NCBI RefSeq assembly: GCF_011090185.1 | Contig: NZ_JAAFGS010000001.1 | Location: 124,001 to 188,000, forward strand | DNA from: Saccharibacillus alkalitolerans | Lineage (GTDB): Bacteria > Bacillota > Bacilli > Paenibacillales > Paenibacillaceae | DNA: 64,000 bases | Direction: 5' to 3' | Notes under the pieces: model-generated | What the model saw: the letters and a program-made list of their open reading frames with translations, nothing else | Databases searched by the model: none | What the model was told of the DNA's origin: nothing | Part shown: piece by piece, positions 1 through 8,594 of the stretch | How positions within the stretch are numbered: the first letter of the stretch is position 1 | Layout of the letters: every line of letters starts with the position of its first letter | Translations under genes and position numbers: made by a program

Positions 1-998
1 TAGACGGTATCGTTCGGCAGATCATAGTCGAACGTGAACGCCTCGCCGTGATGCGTCGAGCCGATACCTCCCGTTACGTACATCTGCGTCCGGGTAACGT
101 TGTGCCACAGCCGGCGGCACGCGGCTTCAAGTTCGGCGTCTTCGGTCAGCCGGGCCAGGTCGGCCATCGCCGTATACATATAGACGGCCCGTACGGCGTG
201 GCCGATCGCTTCGGACTGCTCGCGTACCGGCATATGCGCCTGAAAATACGAGACGTCGAGCTTTTCCTGAACGTTCGGATTGAAGTGTCCCCGTCGTCCC
301 CGGCGCTCCCATTCGGCGATCAGAAAATTCGGTTCCTGGCCGCGTTCGTTAATAAAGAAGGCGGCCAGCTTCAAGTAGCGCTCCTCGCCGGTCAGGTTAT
401 ACAATTTTACCAGCGCCAGTTCGATCTCCTGATGGCCGTCGTAACCGCGCAGCCGGCCTTCTTCCGGACCGAATACCGTCTCGATATGGTCGATCATGCG
501 CTTCATGACCTGAAGCAGCCTGTCTTTGCCCGTCGCTTCGTAGTAAGCGACGGCCGCTTCGATCATATGGCCGGCGCAGTACAGTTCGTGGCAGTCGGTC
601 AGATTGGTCCATCGCCTGCCCGGCTCCTTGATCGTAAAATACGTGTTCAGGTAACCGTCCGGCTGCTGGGCCGCCGCGATCAGTTCGATCAGTTCGTCCG
701 CGCGGCGTTCGAGCTCGGCGTCGCGGCGGATCTGAAGCGAGTAGCCTACGGCTTCGAGCCATTTCGCGAGATCGCTGTCCTGGAACACCCAGCCGACGAA
801 TTCCCCTTCGGCCTGCCCGGCGGCAATGCGGAAGTTCCGGACGGCTCCGCTCGGTTCCGCGCCCGGCGCACGGTCGTGGATCGCTTCGTATTGATACGGA
901 ATAACCACGTTCTGCACCAGATCGGTATAACGGGACCAGAACGGATCGTTCAGTCTGACGCTTGTCGGCGAGGAGGCTTTATTCGGAATCGGATTCAT
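1..998 (-). CDS. Beta-L-arabinofuranosidase-type glycoside hydrolase, GH127 family (DUF1680), C-terminus cut by window edge
   Basis: Reading leftward from an ATG at 998, about 332 codons stay open to the window edge. The N-terminus (MNPIPNKASSPTSVRLNDPF) and the (alpha/alpha)6-barrel motifs GRRWTNLTDCHELYCAGHMI, GHQEIELALVKLY and GGIGSTHHGEAF-DYDLPND are typical of GH127 (former DUF1680), enzymes that remove beta-L-arabinofuranose from plant glycans. No signal peptide is seen, so it probably acts in the cytosol on imported oligosaccharides. The distal half with the catalytic cysteine lies outside the window. In the GEAFTFDYDLPND motif a Phe stands where the Bifidobacterium enzyme, as I recall it, has a zinc-ligand Cys. 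The gene is divergent from the AraC gene at 1187, a likely regulator. A weak AAGGGA ribosome site precedes the ATG. Confidence 0.85.
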   Translation of the reverse strand, partial: MNPIPNKASSPTSVRLNDPFWSRYTDLVQNVVIPYQYEAIHDRAPGAEPSGAVRNFRIAAGQAEGEFVGWVFQDSDLAKWLEAVGYSLQIRRDAELERRADELIELIAAAQQPDGYLNTYFTIKEPGRRWTNLTDCHELYCAGHMIEAAVAYYEATGKDRLLQVMKRMIDHIETVFGPEEGRLRGYDGHQEIELALVKLYNLTGEERYLKLAAFFINERGQEPNFLIAEWERRGRRGHFNPNVQEKLDVSYFQAHMPVREQSEAIGHAVRAVYMYTAMADLARLTEDAELEAACRRLWHNVTRTQMYVTGGIGSTHHGEAFTFDYDLPNDTV

Positions 999-1186
999 GG
1001 ACGTCTTCCCTTCGGATATGGAATTCGCGTTTGTTCGCGGCTTTTGGCGAAGTGCGCGATTTGAGCCTGGTACAGCTTCATTATATTCCTTACAATAAGA
1101 AGCGGCGATTCATGAAATACCCCGATTTTTTGTCCGATTTCACACTTGGGAATACGTTTTCGAAAAGATGAGGAAGGAGTGAGGAG

Positions 1187-2062
1187 ATGCAGCATGGTGA
1201 ACCTGTCGTTTATTTGGCCGCTCCGCCTTTCCCTTATTTCATGGGATGCGGCAGAACCGTTTACGCGCCCGGCGACGCCCATCCGAACAGACGGGACCTC
1301 GGCATGTTCGATCTGATTCTTGTCGAGCGGGGAACGCTGTTTATCGGGGAAGAAGAGCGGCGGTGGGAAGTGGGAGCGGGCCGGACGCTGCTTCTGCTGC
1401 CGGATCGCTACCACTATTCGGTACGACCCTGCGAGGAAGAAACGGCTTTTGTCTGGATTCATTTCCGCGCGCTGGGAGAATGGGGAGCGGCGGGCGGGTC
1501 GGAGCCGACTTTCGCGGACCGGGAACTTCACGCGTCGGCGTACGGCACGGCGGCGTACACGATTCGCCTGCCGCAGTTCGGAATGCTGCCCGGCGCGCCG
1601 GGTGGAAGCGGGGAAGGCGAACGGCTGCTGCGCCTGGAGAAGCGAAACTTGTCGGGCGCGGTATGGGAGCGTCAGCGTCTGTTCGAGGAACTGCTGCGCT
1701 CGCTCGATCTTCGCCGGCGCGAGCCTTCGGGCAGCCCGGCGGAGAGCGTCGCCGAACGGGCCGAGCGTTATATCCGCTCGCATTACGCGGAGACGCTGAC
1801 CGGCGCTTCGCTGTCGGAGGCCCTGCATTTTCACTATAATTACCTGACCCGGTGCATGAAAAGGGTGAACGGAATGACCCCGATGGAATACTTGGAGGAG
1901 TATCGGCTGGAACAGGCCCGTCTTCTGCTGCTGCGGACGGAAGCTTCCGTGGCGGCGGTGGCGGAGCGGGTCGGATTCGAGACCGCGGCTTATTTCTCGC
2001 GCCGCTTCGCCCGGCGATTCGGCATCTCGCCGCTGAGGTTCCGCCAGCGGCATATGCGGTGA
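1187..2062 (+). CDS. AraC family transcriptional regulator
   Basis: This is a 291-residue protein with an N-terminal cupin-like sensing domain (about residues 20-170) and a C-terminal double helix-turn-helix of AraC type (about 195-290). Visible signatures are HFHYNYLTRCMKRVNGMTPM and the second-helix motif VAERVGFETAAYFSRRFARR followed by GISPLRFRQ. The ATG is preceded by a strong AGGAGTGAGGAG site. It is divergent from the GH127 gene, so it probably senses a sugar and activates that gene and whatever lies beyond the left edge. The ligand cannot be told from sequence. Confidence 0.9.
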   Translation: MQHGEPVVYLAAPPFPYFMGCGRTVYAPGDAHPNRRDLGMFDLILVERGTLFIGEEERRWEVGAGRTLLLLPDRYHYSVRPCEEETAFVWIHFRALGEWGAAGGSEPTFADRELHASAYGTAAYTIRLPQFGMLPGAPGGSGEGERLLRLEKRNLSGAVWERQRLFEELLRSLDLRRREPSGSPAESVAERAERYIRSHYAETLTGASLSEALHFHYNYLTRCMKRVNGMTPMEYLEEYRLEQARLLLLRTEASVAAVAERVGFETAAYFSRRFARRFGISPLRFRQRHMR

Positions 2063-2118
2063 TGCGCGGACACGGCTGAATCTGTCGGCCGAGGAAAAAA
2101 GAGATACAAAACGCAAAA

Positions 2119-2151
2119 GAAACCCACTCTCCGTTTGGAGAGCTGGGTTTC
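2119..2151 (-). terminator. Hairpin terminator for the ROK gene (leftward)
   Basis: The arms 2119-2132 and 2137-2151 pair (gaaaccca plus ctctcc with ggagag plus tgggtttc, one bulged base). On the minus strand the stem is followed by a T-rich run. It ends the ROK gene and lies between two convergent genes. Confidence 0.6.
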
Positions 2152-2161
2152 TCGAAACTCC

Positions 2162-2190
2162 GACGCTCCTTTGCGGAGGGCGTCTTTTTT
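2162..2190 (+). terminator. Rho-independent terminator after the AraC gene
   Basis: The stem gacgctcc/ggagggcgtc (2162-2169 with 2175-2184) is followed by six T at 2185-2190. It ends rightward transcription of the AraC gene before the convergent ROK gene. Confidence 0.75.
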
Positions 2191-2217
2191 GGCACGCAAG
2201 AATGCGTGCGGATCTGC

Positions 2218-3405
2218 TTAGAACTCCAACTCGTTCATCAGCATAAACGCGCCGCCGGCCGCGACCGCGTTGCCTTGAAGCTTCGTGCGCGAGAAGAGGG
2301 GAGAGTAATCCTGCGTCTGAGACAGATTCTTCTGCGCGATTTCGATCGCCGTCTCGTACACCAACTCTCCGGCTTCGACCAGCGGACCGCCCAGAACAAT
2401 GCATTCCGGATGCAAAATATTGATCAGATTGGCCAGCCCGATGCCCAGATAGGCGGCGCTTTCGATAAATTGTTCGCGCATGAACGCGTCGCCGGCAGAC
2501 AAGGCTTCGGTCAAATCCGCAAAACGAAGCTCTTCCGGGTTTCGGTCCCGAAGCATTCCTCCGCGTCCCAGCTTTAATTGAGCTTGGACGCGTTTTTCCA
2601 AGGCCCGCACGGATACGAACGCTTCCCAAGCCCCGTAATTCCCGCGCTCTTCCAATCTCGGACCGCCGGTGTCGATCACCATTTGTCCGACGGCGTCTTC
2701 GGGATCGACCGCGCCCCGAATCAATCTGCCGTCCGACATCATGGCCGCCCGTATGCCGATTCCCGCGTGCACGTACAGCAGATGCCGAATTTCGCTGCCG
2801 CGCATGGCCCAATGTTCGGCGAGCAGAGCCGTGTTGGAACCGTTATCGATTCGAACGGGAACGTTCAAGCGTTTCTCGAGCAGTTCGCGTATCGGGACTC
2901 CGCTCCAGCCGGAAGCTTGAAAAAACTCCGCTCTTTTGATGATCCCTCTTGAACGATCCAGCGGACCTACCGCTCCTACGCCCATTCCGAGTATGTCTTT
3001 CGTCGTCAGATTTTTTTCGTCAAGCCATTGCGTGGCTTCCTGCCCGACCGATTCGACCAGATTTTCCGGCGTCATCCGCTGATCCATTTTCCAACGTTTG
3101 GATTCCAGCAGGTTCAAATGCATATCGTAAAGACCCATAGTCGAATAAATTCGGGAGATTTCAAGACCTAATATGTACCGGTAAAACGGATTGGTCTGGA
3201 ACAGGATCGGCTTGCGGCCGCCCGTGGAACTGCCCAGACCCGAAATTCGGATCATGCCTTGGTTGGTCATTTCGTCGAGAAGCCTCGTCATGCTGCTGCT
3301 GGTTATAGGGAAGTCTTTCATCAAATCGGCTTTCGATACCGTGCCGAGATGAAGAATGCGCCGATAAACTTCTTTTTTGATCGAAAATTGCGTACGGGTA
3401 ATCAT
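2218..3405 (-). CDS. ROK family transcriptional regulator (NagC/XylR type)
   Basis: This 395-residue protein starts with a winged helix-turn-helix (residues 15-65: KADLMKDFPITSSSMTRLLD) followed by a wing with GLGSSTGGRKPILF. A ROK sugar-kinase-fold domain follows (about 80-390) with LGLEIS, GMGVGAVGPLD, RIDNGSNTALLAEHW and ECIVLGGPLVEAGE. ROK repressors of this layout bind a sugar or sugar phosphate and release DNA. The usual zinc motif CxCGxxGCxE is not present; the region reads PRLEERGNYGAWEAF. The protein therefore probably has no ROK zinc site and is a regulator rather than a kinase. No sugar gene is directly beside it, so the target is unknown. Confidence 0.88.
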   Translation of the reverse strand: MITRTQFSIKKEVYRRILHLGTVSKADLMKDFPITSSSMTRLLDEMTNQGMIRISGLGSSTGGRKPILFQTNPFYRYILGLEISRIYSTMGLYDMHLNLLESKRWKMDQRMTPENLVESVGQEATQWLDEKNLTTKDILGMGVGAVGPLDRSRGIIKRAEFFQASGWSGVPIRELLEKRLNVPVRIDNGSNTALLAEHWAMRGSEIRHLLYVHAGIGIRAAMMSDGRLIRGAVDPEDAVGQMVIDTGGPRLEERGNYGAWEAFVSVRALEKRVQAQLKLGRGGMLRDRNPEELRFADLTEALSAGDAFMREQFIESAAYLGIGLANLINILHPECIVLGGPLVEAGELVYETAIEIAQKNLSQTQDYSPLFSRTKLQGNAVAAGGAFMLMNELEF

Positions 3406-3449
3406 GATTGGACCTCTCCATTTCCGAGTCGATAAGTCGGGTTCGTCTC

Positions 3450-3455
3450 ATTATA
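3450..3455 (-). promoter_or_regulatory. Possible -10 box of the ROK gene
   Basis: On the minus strand a perfect TATAAT lies about 45 bases upstream of the ROK ATG. The matching -35 (TGTGGA) is poor. The AT-rich gap 3415-3694 separates the divergent ROK and chromate-transporter genes and holds no reading frame that I support. Confidence 0.4.
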
Positions 3456-3629
3456 AGGGAATGACTTTTTGTTTTCCACATTAAAAGCATAGGAATAATT
3501 AACTTAATCTCAAAAAGGAATTTACTTTTATTTTACCGCTGTTCAAAGGATCGAATAATTATGTTTTTCAAAGTTTTTTTGAAATGAACGCAAAAGATAC
3601 ATAAACTTAAATCCAAAATGAAATTAACG

Positions 3630-3638
3630 TGTTATAAT
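3630..3638 (+). promoter_or_regulatory. Extended -10 promoter for the chromate transporter pair
   Basis: TGTTATAAT at 3630-3638 is an extended -10 element (TGnTATAAT). No good -35 lies 16-18 bases upstream, which is usual for extended -10 promoters. It sits 57 bases before the GTG start at 3695. Confidence 0.5.
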
Positions 3639-3694
3639 AAAGGTGACAGTTACAGGTTATCGGTAAATTGAGTTGCGGCGGGAGGCGAACGCGC

Positions 3695-4342
3695 GTGAAA
3701 TTGGCAATGAGAACGAACGGAACCTTTCCGTTCAAGCTGATCGGACAAATTTTTGCGGTATTTCTAAAAATCGGACCCTCTACCTTCGGCGGAGGATATG
3801 CGATGCTGGCTACGATCGAACGCGAAATCGTGCATAAAAAAGGGTGGATGGACGACGAGGAAATGGGGGACATGGTGTCGATTGCCGGTTCGGCGCCCGG
3901 CGGAGTAGCCGTCAACTCGGCCGCTTTTATCGGTTACCGGTTGGGAGGCGTGCTTGGCGCTTTGGCGGCCGTTATCGGCATTACGCTTCCTACGCTGGCG
4001 ATCGTGCTGATGCTGAGTCTGACTTATTCGGCATTCAAGGAGAATGCAAAGGTAGAAGCCGCGCTGCAGGGCGTTCATGCCTCCGTTGTCGCGCTGATTC
4101 TTGTGGCCGCCTGGAAAATGATGCGTTCTTCGCTGTTCGACAGCATTACCTGGATTCTGGCCGCTGCCTCCGTGGCCGTTCTGTTGTTCACGGGATTGCA
4201 TTCCGTCTGGTTGATTCTCGGCGGTCCGATCGTCGGCATGGCTGCCGTGTGGATCCGCAGATTGAGAAACATGGAAGTACGGACGGAACCGGAACGCAGA
4301 GAAGACGACCAGGAGCCTATGATGCCGGAATATTATATTTAG
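3695..4342 (+). CDS. Chromate transporter, short-chain CHR family, subunit 1
   Basis: A GTG start at 3695 is chosen because GGGAGG lies about 9 bases upstream; it gives about 215 residues. The motifs GPSTFGGGYAMLATIEREIV and GSAPGGVAVNSAAFIGYRLG are the conserved start of a CHR domain. Hydrophobic segments near GALAAVIGITLPTLAIVLML and ILAAASVAVLLF mark an inner-membrane protein. Short-chain CHR proteins come as adjacent pairs that form the full chromate (or other oxyanion) transporter. The second half follows 18 bases later. The charged C-terminal tail (RREDDQEPMMPEYYI) is presumably cytosolic. The true substrate is not shown by the sequence. Confidence 0.9.
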   Translation: MKLAMRTNGTFPFKLIGQIFAVFLKIGPSTFGGGYAMLATIEREIVHKKGWMDDEEMGDMVSIAGSAPGGVAVNSAAFIGYRLGGVLGALAAVIGITLPTLAIVLMLSLTYSAFKENAKVEAALQGVHASVVALILVAAWKMMRSSLFDSITWILAAASVAVLLFTGLHSVWLILGGPIVGMAAVWIRRLRNMEVRTEPERREDDQEPMMPEYYI

Positions 4343-4360
4343 GATCGAAGGTGGACGTTT

Positions 4361-4900
4361 ATGCTTTGGGAACTTTTCGTTCTTTTTTTTAAAGTCGGCT
4401 GCATAGCCTTCGGCGGAGGATACGCGGTGATGAGCATGATCCAGCGCGAAGTGGAGAACAAAGGCTGGGTCGGAGTCGAACAATTTCAGGAAATCGGTTC
4501 CCTGTCCGGGATGGCGCCGGGATCGATCGCCACGAACAGCGCGACGCTGATCGGTTACGGGCAGGCCGGTATCCCCGGCGCATTGGTCGCCACCGTCGGC
4601 ATCGTGCTGCCTTCCCTGCTGCTGATCATGCTGCTCGCCGCTTTTTTTATCAAGCTTCAGCACCGCCTCGGGGTCCGTTCCGCGTTTTACGGGCTGAGAC
4701 CGATCGTCACCGCGCTGATCGTTTACGCGGCGATCAACTTCGGTTTCGGCCATCATTCGAAAATCGGAGAACTTCTCAACTGGCAGACCTTCGGGACGCT
4801 GCTGATTTGCGGAGGATGTCTGTTCGCTATTGTCAAATATAAATGGCATCCGTTCGCGGTGATTCTGGCGTCCGCGGCTGCCGGAATCGTCATTTTTTGA
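4361..4900 (+). CDS. Chromate transporter, short-chain CHR family, subunit 2
   Basis: This 179-residue membrane protein is homologous to the preceding gene: FKVGCIAFGGGYAVMSMIQR, then SGMAPGSIATNSATLIGYGQ and GALVATVGIVLPSLLLIML. The AAGGTGG site is about 8 bases before the ATG. It shares a transcript with subunit 1 and a terminator follows at 4927. The pair probably forms one heterodimeric proton-coupled oxyanion transporter, as known for paired short-chain CHR proteins of Bacillus. Confidence 0.9.
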   Translation: MLWELFVLFFKVGCIAFGGGYAVMSMIQREVENKGWVGVEQFQEIGSLSGMAPGSIATNSATLIGYGQAGIPGALVATVGIVLPSLLLIMLLAAFFIKLQHRLGVRSAFYGLRPIVTALIVYAAINFGFGHHSKIGELLNWQTFGTLLICGGCLFAIVKYKWHPFAVILASAAAGIVIF

Positions 4901-4926
4901 ACGAGCCCGTCTATCTGTACGAATAC

Positions 4927-4965
4927 GAAAAGCCTCGATTCCTTTCCGGGAAATCGAGGCTTTTC
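4927..4965. terminator. Bidirectional terminator between the chromate pair and the SEC-C frame
   Basis: Perfect 14-base arms (gaaaagcctcgatt at 4927-4940 with aatcgaggcttttc at 4952-4965) enclose an 11-base loop. A- and T-rich flanks let it work in both directions, which fits the convergent arrangement. Confidence 0.8.
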
Positions 4966-4990
4966 CATAAGCTTTTTTGGCATGAATTCT

Positions 4991-5131
4991 TCAGACGCCG
5001 CAGCATTTTTTCGCTTTGCGTCCGCTTCCGCACAAGCACGGTTCATTGCGTCCCGGACGCTTGACGTTCATCTGCCGCATCAGCCTCCCGGCGACTTCGC
5101 GCATGCGTTCTTCGGCGTGGGCGTAAAGCAT
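4991..5131 (-). CDS. Small SEC-C zinc-binding motif protein, start uncertain, possibly a truncated gene
   Basis: On the minus strand a frame ending with TGA at 4991-4993 encodes the C-terminus PGRNEPCLCGSGRKAKKCCG, a textbook SEC-C motif (CxCGSGxxxxxCC) that binds zinc, as at the end of SecA. From the first ATG (5131) it gives 46 residues. The frame stays open to 5290, through sequence that looks protein-like (YIIDVRNPIVERIPPFYA, then YFCESYRMLYAHAEERMREV), but contains no ATG, GTG or TTG before the stop. Either a rare start (ATT or ATC) is used or the 5' end has been lost. No good ribosome site precedes the ATG. It is divergent from the signalling operon at 5328. Confidence 0.55.
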   Translation of the reverse strand: MLYAHAEERMREVAGRLMRQMNVKRPGRNEPCLCGSGRKAKKCCGV

Positions 5132-5327
5132 TCGGTAACTTTCGCAAAAATAATCCCGTCCTTGGGTATTGGGGCCGGAGCGGCTGCGGAGTCCTTTTTT
5201 TGCGTAAAAAGGGGGAATCCGCTCAACAATCGGGTTTCTTACGTCGATGATATAGGTAAAGCAGCTTAGCTCTTTTTGCCTATAAGCAAGTCAGTCAATG
5301 CGATTATGACGCCGAAGGAGAGACAAC

Positions 5328-6458
5328 ATGAGCATACTGATCGTCGACGATTCGATGATGAACCTGGCTTATTTTAAGCAGGTGCTGTCGGAGGCCGGCT
5401 ACTCGGAGATCGAGACGGCTTCTTCGGCGGAAGACGCGTTGGAACGGCTTGGCATGAGCGAAGGCCGGATTCCTCGTAAAGCCGCCGCATTCGACTTGAT
5501 TCTGCTGGATATCGTCATGCCGGATATGGACGGAATCGAGGCGTGCCGCCTGATTAAGGCCTGCGCCCCTTACGTTGATCTGCCGATCATTTTTCTTACC
5601 GGCGATCGCAGGCATTTTAAAGAAGCATTCGGGGCCGGAGGCATGGATTTTATCGAAAAAGGGGCCCCCGAGTACGAGCTGCTTGCGCGCGTACAGTCGG
5701 CGATTCGGCTCAAAAAAGAAACCGACATTCGCAAAAGCCGCGAAGCGGGTCTCGTCAAAGAACTGCAGCTGGCGAAACGGATTCAGAAGACGGTGCTTCC
5801 CGCGCCGCTGATCGAACCGGGCATCGAGATTCACGCGCAGTACATCCAGTCGGACGAAGTGTCCGGCGACATGTTCTACTGGACGAGAATCGACGAGAGA
5901 CGCTGCGGAGTCATGCTGATCGACGTGGCCGGACACGGCTTGTCCTCCGCGCTCATCAGCATGTCGGTTCGCTCTCTGCTGTCCGGCATGGTCAAGAGCA
6001 TCACGGACCCGTCCGAAGTCTGCCGGGAGCTGAACAAGCAGGTGTGCAGCTTATTCGGAGGCAGCCGGGGTTCCATCTATTTGACGGCTATTTATTTGCT
6101 GATCGACCAGGAAGCCCGCGAGATCCGTTATTTCAACGCCGGTCATCCCCCGGGGCTGTTTTTTCAAACGGACCGCCCCGCGAAGCATTTGGAAAATACG
6201 GGCATTCCGCTCGGCGTCCGCAAAACGATCGACGGTGCGGGCGGCATATTCCGCTACGACGGTCCGGGCAAAATTTTGCTGTACACCGACGGACTGGTCG
6301 AAACGCCGAGACGGTCGATCCGCGAAGGAATCAAGCATTTGGAAACCTACGCTTCCCGAATCCGATATCTGCCCAACGATCGATTTACCGAAAAGCTGGC
6401 TGTGCTCGGCCGGGACAAGAATGACGACGTCTGCATCGTGTCCATTCAATTGAACTGA
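5328..6458 (+). CDS. Response regulator fused to PP2C-type (SpoIIE/RsbU) serine phosphatase
   Basis: Residues 1-125 form a receiver domain with acidic pocket D7-D8, phospho-acceptor D61 (LILLDIVMPDMDG) and FLTGD. A short helical linker (LQLAKRIQKTVLPAP) leads to a PP2C/SpoIIE domain (about 160-376). It keeps the metal-binding acids in SDEVSGDMFYW, LIDVAGHGLSSAL, LLYTDGLVE and KNDDVCIVSI. Such proteins dephosphorylate a STAS-domain antagonist when the receiver is phosphorylated; that partner is probably the product of 8595-8906. AGGAGA lies 11 bases before the ATG. It is the first gene of a four-gene operon with no histidine kinase beside it. Confidence 0.93.
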   Translation: MSILIVDDSMMNLAYFKQVLSEAGYSEIETASSAEDALERLGMSEGRIPRKAAAFDLILLDIVMPDMDGIEACRLIKACAPYVDLPIIFLTGDRRHFKEAFGAGGMDFIEKGAPEYELLARVQSAIRLKKETDIRKSREAGLVKELQLAKRIQKTVLPAPLIEPGIEIHAQYIQSDEVSGDMFYWTRIDERRCGVMLIDVAGHGLSSALISMSVRSLLSGMVKSITDPSEVCRELNKQVCSLFGGSRGSIYLTAIYLLIDQEAREIRYFNAGHPPGLFFQTDRPAKHLENTGIPLGVRKTIDGAGGIFRYDGPGKILLYTDGLVETPRRSIREGIKHLETYASRIRYLPNDRFTEKLAVLGRDKNDDVCIVSIQLN

Positions 6459-6487
6459 AGCGGACATAGCGGAAAGGATGACGCCTT

Positions 6488-8563
6488 ATGAAAAGAACCA
6501 TTATCACAAGAGCCAAAAACCCCGAAGCCGCCGTCGAAGAAGCGCTGCATCTGCTCTCCGTCTCCAGGGAATCGGTACAAATCGAAATTTTGGAACCGGG
6601 CGGCCGCGGCGTGCTGGGAATCGGCGCCCGCCTTGCCGTGGTTAAGGTAAGCGTGACGGAGCCTGAGCAAAAAGAAGAGGACAAGGCGAGAACCGCGGCG
6701 GCCGTAAAAGCCTCCGTATCCGCAGATTTTTCTTCCGCAAAAACTTACGAAAAGTCGGATGACGGACTAGGCGGGAGCGGTCTTGGCGAAAGGCCGACTG
6801 TCCAAGATATGCAGGAGGGGGAAGTCGGCATCCAAGACGGCCGTTTTCGGATCCGGGCGCCGGGCAGCCGGCTGCCGATGCTGACGCCGCCGCTGCGTGC
6901 GACTCTGTATAAGAACGGCGCACGGGTCGAAGGGAAAGTGCCGCTCGCTCCGGGAGACGAGCTGGAGCTGGATGAGGAACCTCTGGTCGAAGAACCGGTA
7001 TGGCGGATCGAACTGGACGAATCGCTGCTGCGCGCCGATCTGCACGTTCGTCCGGGCTTCGAACGCAGATACAAGCTGATGGACTGCCTGCCGCAGCCGC
7101 ATTTGATCGTGCCGGTCTCGGAGACCCGGACATTTCTGCCGATCGATGCGGCCGCGGTAAGAGGCCGGCTGAAAGAAATGGGCGTCGTTTACGGCATTCG
7201 CGGCGAAACGATCGCGGAAGCCTGCGCCTCGGAGCATTCGGGCGTTTTCGCAGTGGCGGAAGGCACCCCGGCGGAGGAAGGGGCGGACGGCAAATTCGAG
7301 ACCAATTTCGAAGTCGAAACGAAGCGTCTCAGTCCGAAAAGCCGCGAAGACGGCACGATCGACTATCGCGAAGTCGTACAGTTTCCGACGGTCGCCGAAG
7401 GCCAAGTGCTGGTTCGCACGCTGCCGGCGCGTCCCGGCCGTCCCGGCCGCGATCTGTTCGATCGTCCGATCGAGCCGCGGCCTGTCCAATCGATCGTGCT
7501 GGCGGCAGGTGAAGGCGCTTCCGTGACGGAGGACGGTCGACGGGTAGTGGCGCTCCGTCCCGGCATGCCGAAGCTCAAACATCAAGGGTTCCGCGTCCAT
7601 GTCTCCGTCATGCCGAAGCTATCTCATACGAGTGACGTCGATTTGAAATCGGGCAACATCCGTTTTCGCGGCGATGTGGAAATTTCCGGCGGCGTCCAAA
7701 ACGGCATGAAAGTCGAGGCCTTCGGCAGCATCGCGATCCGGGGGCCGGTCGGTTCGGCGGTCATTGATGCTTCTTATTCGCTGATCGCTTCGGGCAGCGT
7801 GATCGGTGCCCAGGTCAATGTCGGCAAACGAAACGAGTTTCTTGACCAGATCGAACCGCTGCTGCTGGAAATCTCGGTGCAGACGCAGCTTCTGCAGTCG
7901 GCGATCGAGCAGCTCGGCCGGACGGCCGCATTCAAATTGAACGACCTGAAGCAGACGGGCCTGGGCACGCTGCTGAGCGTCCTTCTTCGCGGTAAATTTA
8001 AAGGATTTCATGCGGTGCTCATGCGCTTCTCCGAGCAGGCCGCCAAAAACGAAGCCCAGCTCGACGAGGAATGGAATGGGTATGCCAACCGGCTCAGAAG
8101 CGGATTTCTCGATCTGCGGCAGGGCGGATTCCGCGACGAAGCCGAACTGGAGCGCTTTCGCCGGCATACGTTGGAGCTGTACGAATCGTTCTGCGGCGCC
8201 GGAGACCAGACGGTCTTTGCGGACCTGCAGTATGTGCAGAACAGCCACGTATACTGCGGAGGCAATGTCCGGGCGGCCAAGGGCGGATACAATTCGACGA
8301 TTTACTGTCAGGGCGCTTTGGAGGCGGGAGGCACGCTGCGGGGAGGCATGTACTTTGCGGCCGGCGGCATGAAGGTCAAGGAAGTCGGCGCGCCGGGCGG
8401 CGCGGCGACGAAGCTGCAGGTGTCGGAAACGTCCGCGATTCGCGCAGGCAGGGTGATGGAAGGAACGGTCGTCCAAATCGGAAGGCGCTCGTTCCAGTTT
8501 GTCGAGGCGGCGTCGAACGTGCATGCCCGGCTCGATCCTTCGGGAGAACTGCTGCTGTTCTAA
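6488..8563 (+). CDS. FapA/DUF342 family protein with N-terminal Jag-N domain
   Basis: This 691-residue cytosolic protein starts with a Jag_N-like domain (residues 1-56, with GGRGVLGIGARLAVVKVSV). A charged linker follows, then the DUF342/FapA core from about residue 180 onward: GTIDYREVVQFPTVAEGQVL, ARPGRPGRDLFDRPIEP, VALRPGMPKLK, and glycine-rich beta-helix segments (VEAFGSIAIRGPVGSAVIDA, VYCGGNVRAAKGGYNSTIYC). FapA proteins are tied to flagellar or polar assembly in Vibrio; in Firmicutes the role is unknown. It lies 29 bases after the phosphatase and 31 before the STAS gene, so it belongs to the same operon. It may be a scaffold or effector of the switch (inference). Confidence 0.88.
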   Translation: MKRTIITRAKNPEAAVEEALHLLSVSRESVQIEILEPGGRGVLGIGARLAVVKVSVTEPEQKEEDKARTAAAVKASVSADFSSAKTYEKSDDGLGGSGLGERPTVQDMQEGEVGIQDGRFRIRAPGSRLPMLTPPLRATLYKNGARVEGKVPLAPGDELELDEEPLVEEPVWRIELDESLLRADLHVRPGFERRYKLMDCLPQPHLIVPVSETRTFLPIDAAAVRGRLKEMGVVYGIRGETIAEACASEHSGVFAVAEGTPAEEGADGKFETNFEVETKRLSPKSREDGTIDYREVVQFPTVAEGQVLVRTLPARPGRPGRDLFDRPIEPRPVQSIVLAAGEGASVTEDGRRVVALRPGMPKLKHQGFRVHVSVMPKLSHTSDVDLKSGNIRFRGDVEISGGVQNGMKVEAFGSIAIRGPVGSAVIDASYSLIASGSVIGAQVNVGKRNEFLDQIEPLLLEISVQTQLLQSAIEQLGRTAAFKLNDLKQTGLGTLLSVLLRGKFKGFHAVLMRFSEQAAKNEAQLDEEWNGYANRLRSGFLDLRQGGFRDEAELERFRRHTLELYESFCGAGDQTVFADLQYVQNSHVYCGGNVRAAKGGYNSTIYCQGALEAGGTLRGGMYFAAGGMKVKEVGAPGGAATKLQVSETSAIRAGRVMEGTVVQIGRRSFQFVEAASNVHARLDPSGELLLF

Positions 8564-8594
8564 GTCGTCATGTTCAAAAAAGAGGAGGAACCGC

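Noticed and set aside
48-1064. Long rightward frame opposite the GH127 gene
   Set aside because: The leftward frame has GH127 motifs; the rightward one has no recognisable domain and is a shadow of GC-rich codons.
995-2812. 605-codon leftward frame across the AraC gene
   Set aside because: It crosses both the AraC gene and the ROK gene in a different frame and crosses terminators; a shadow.
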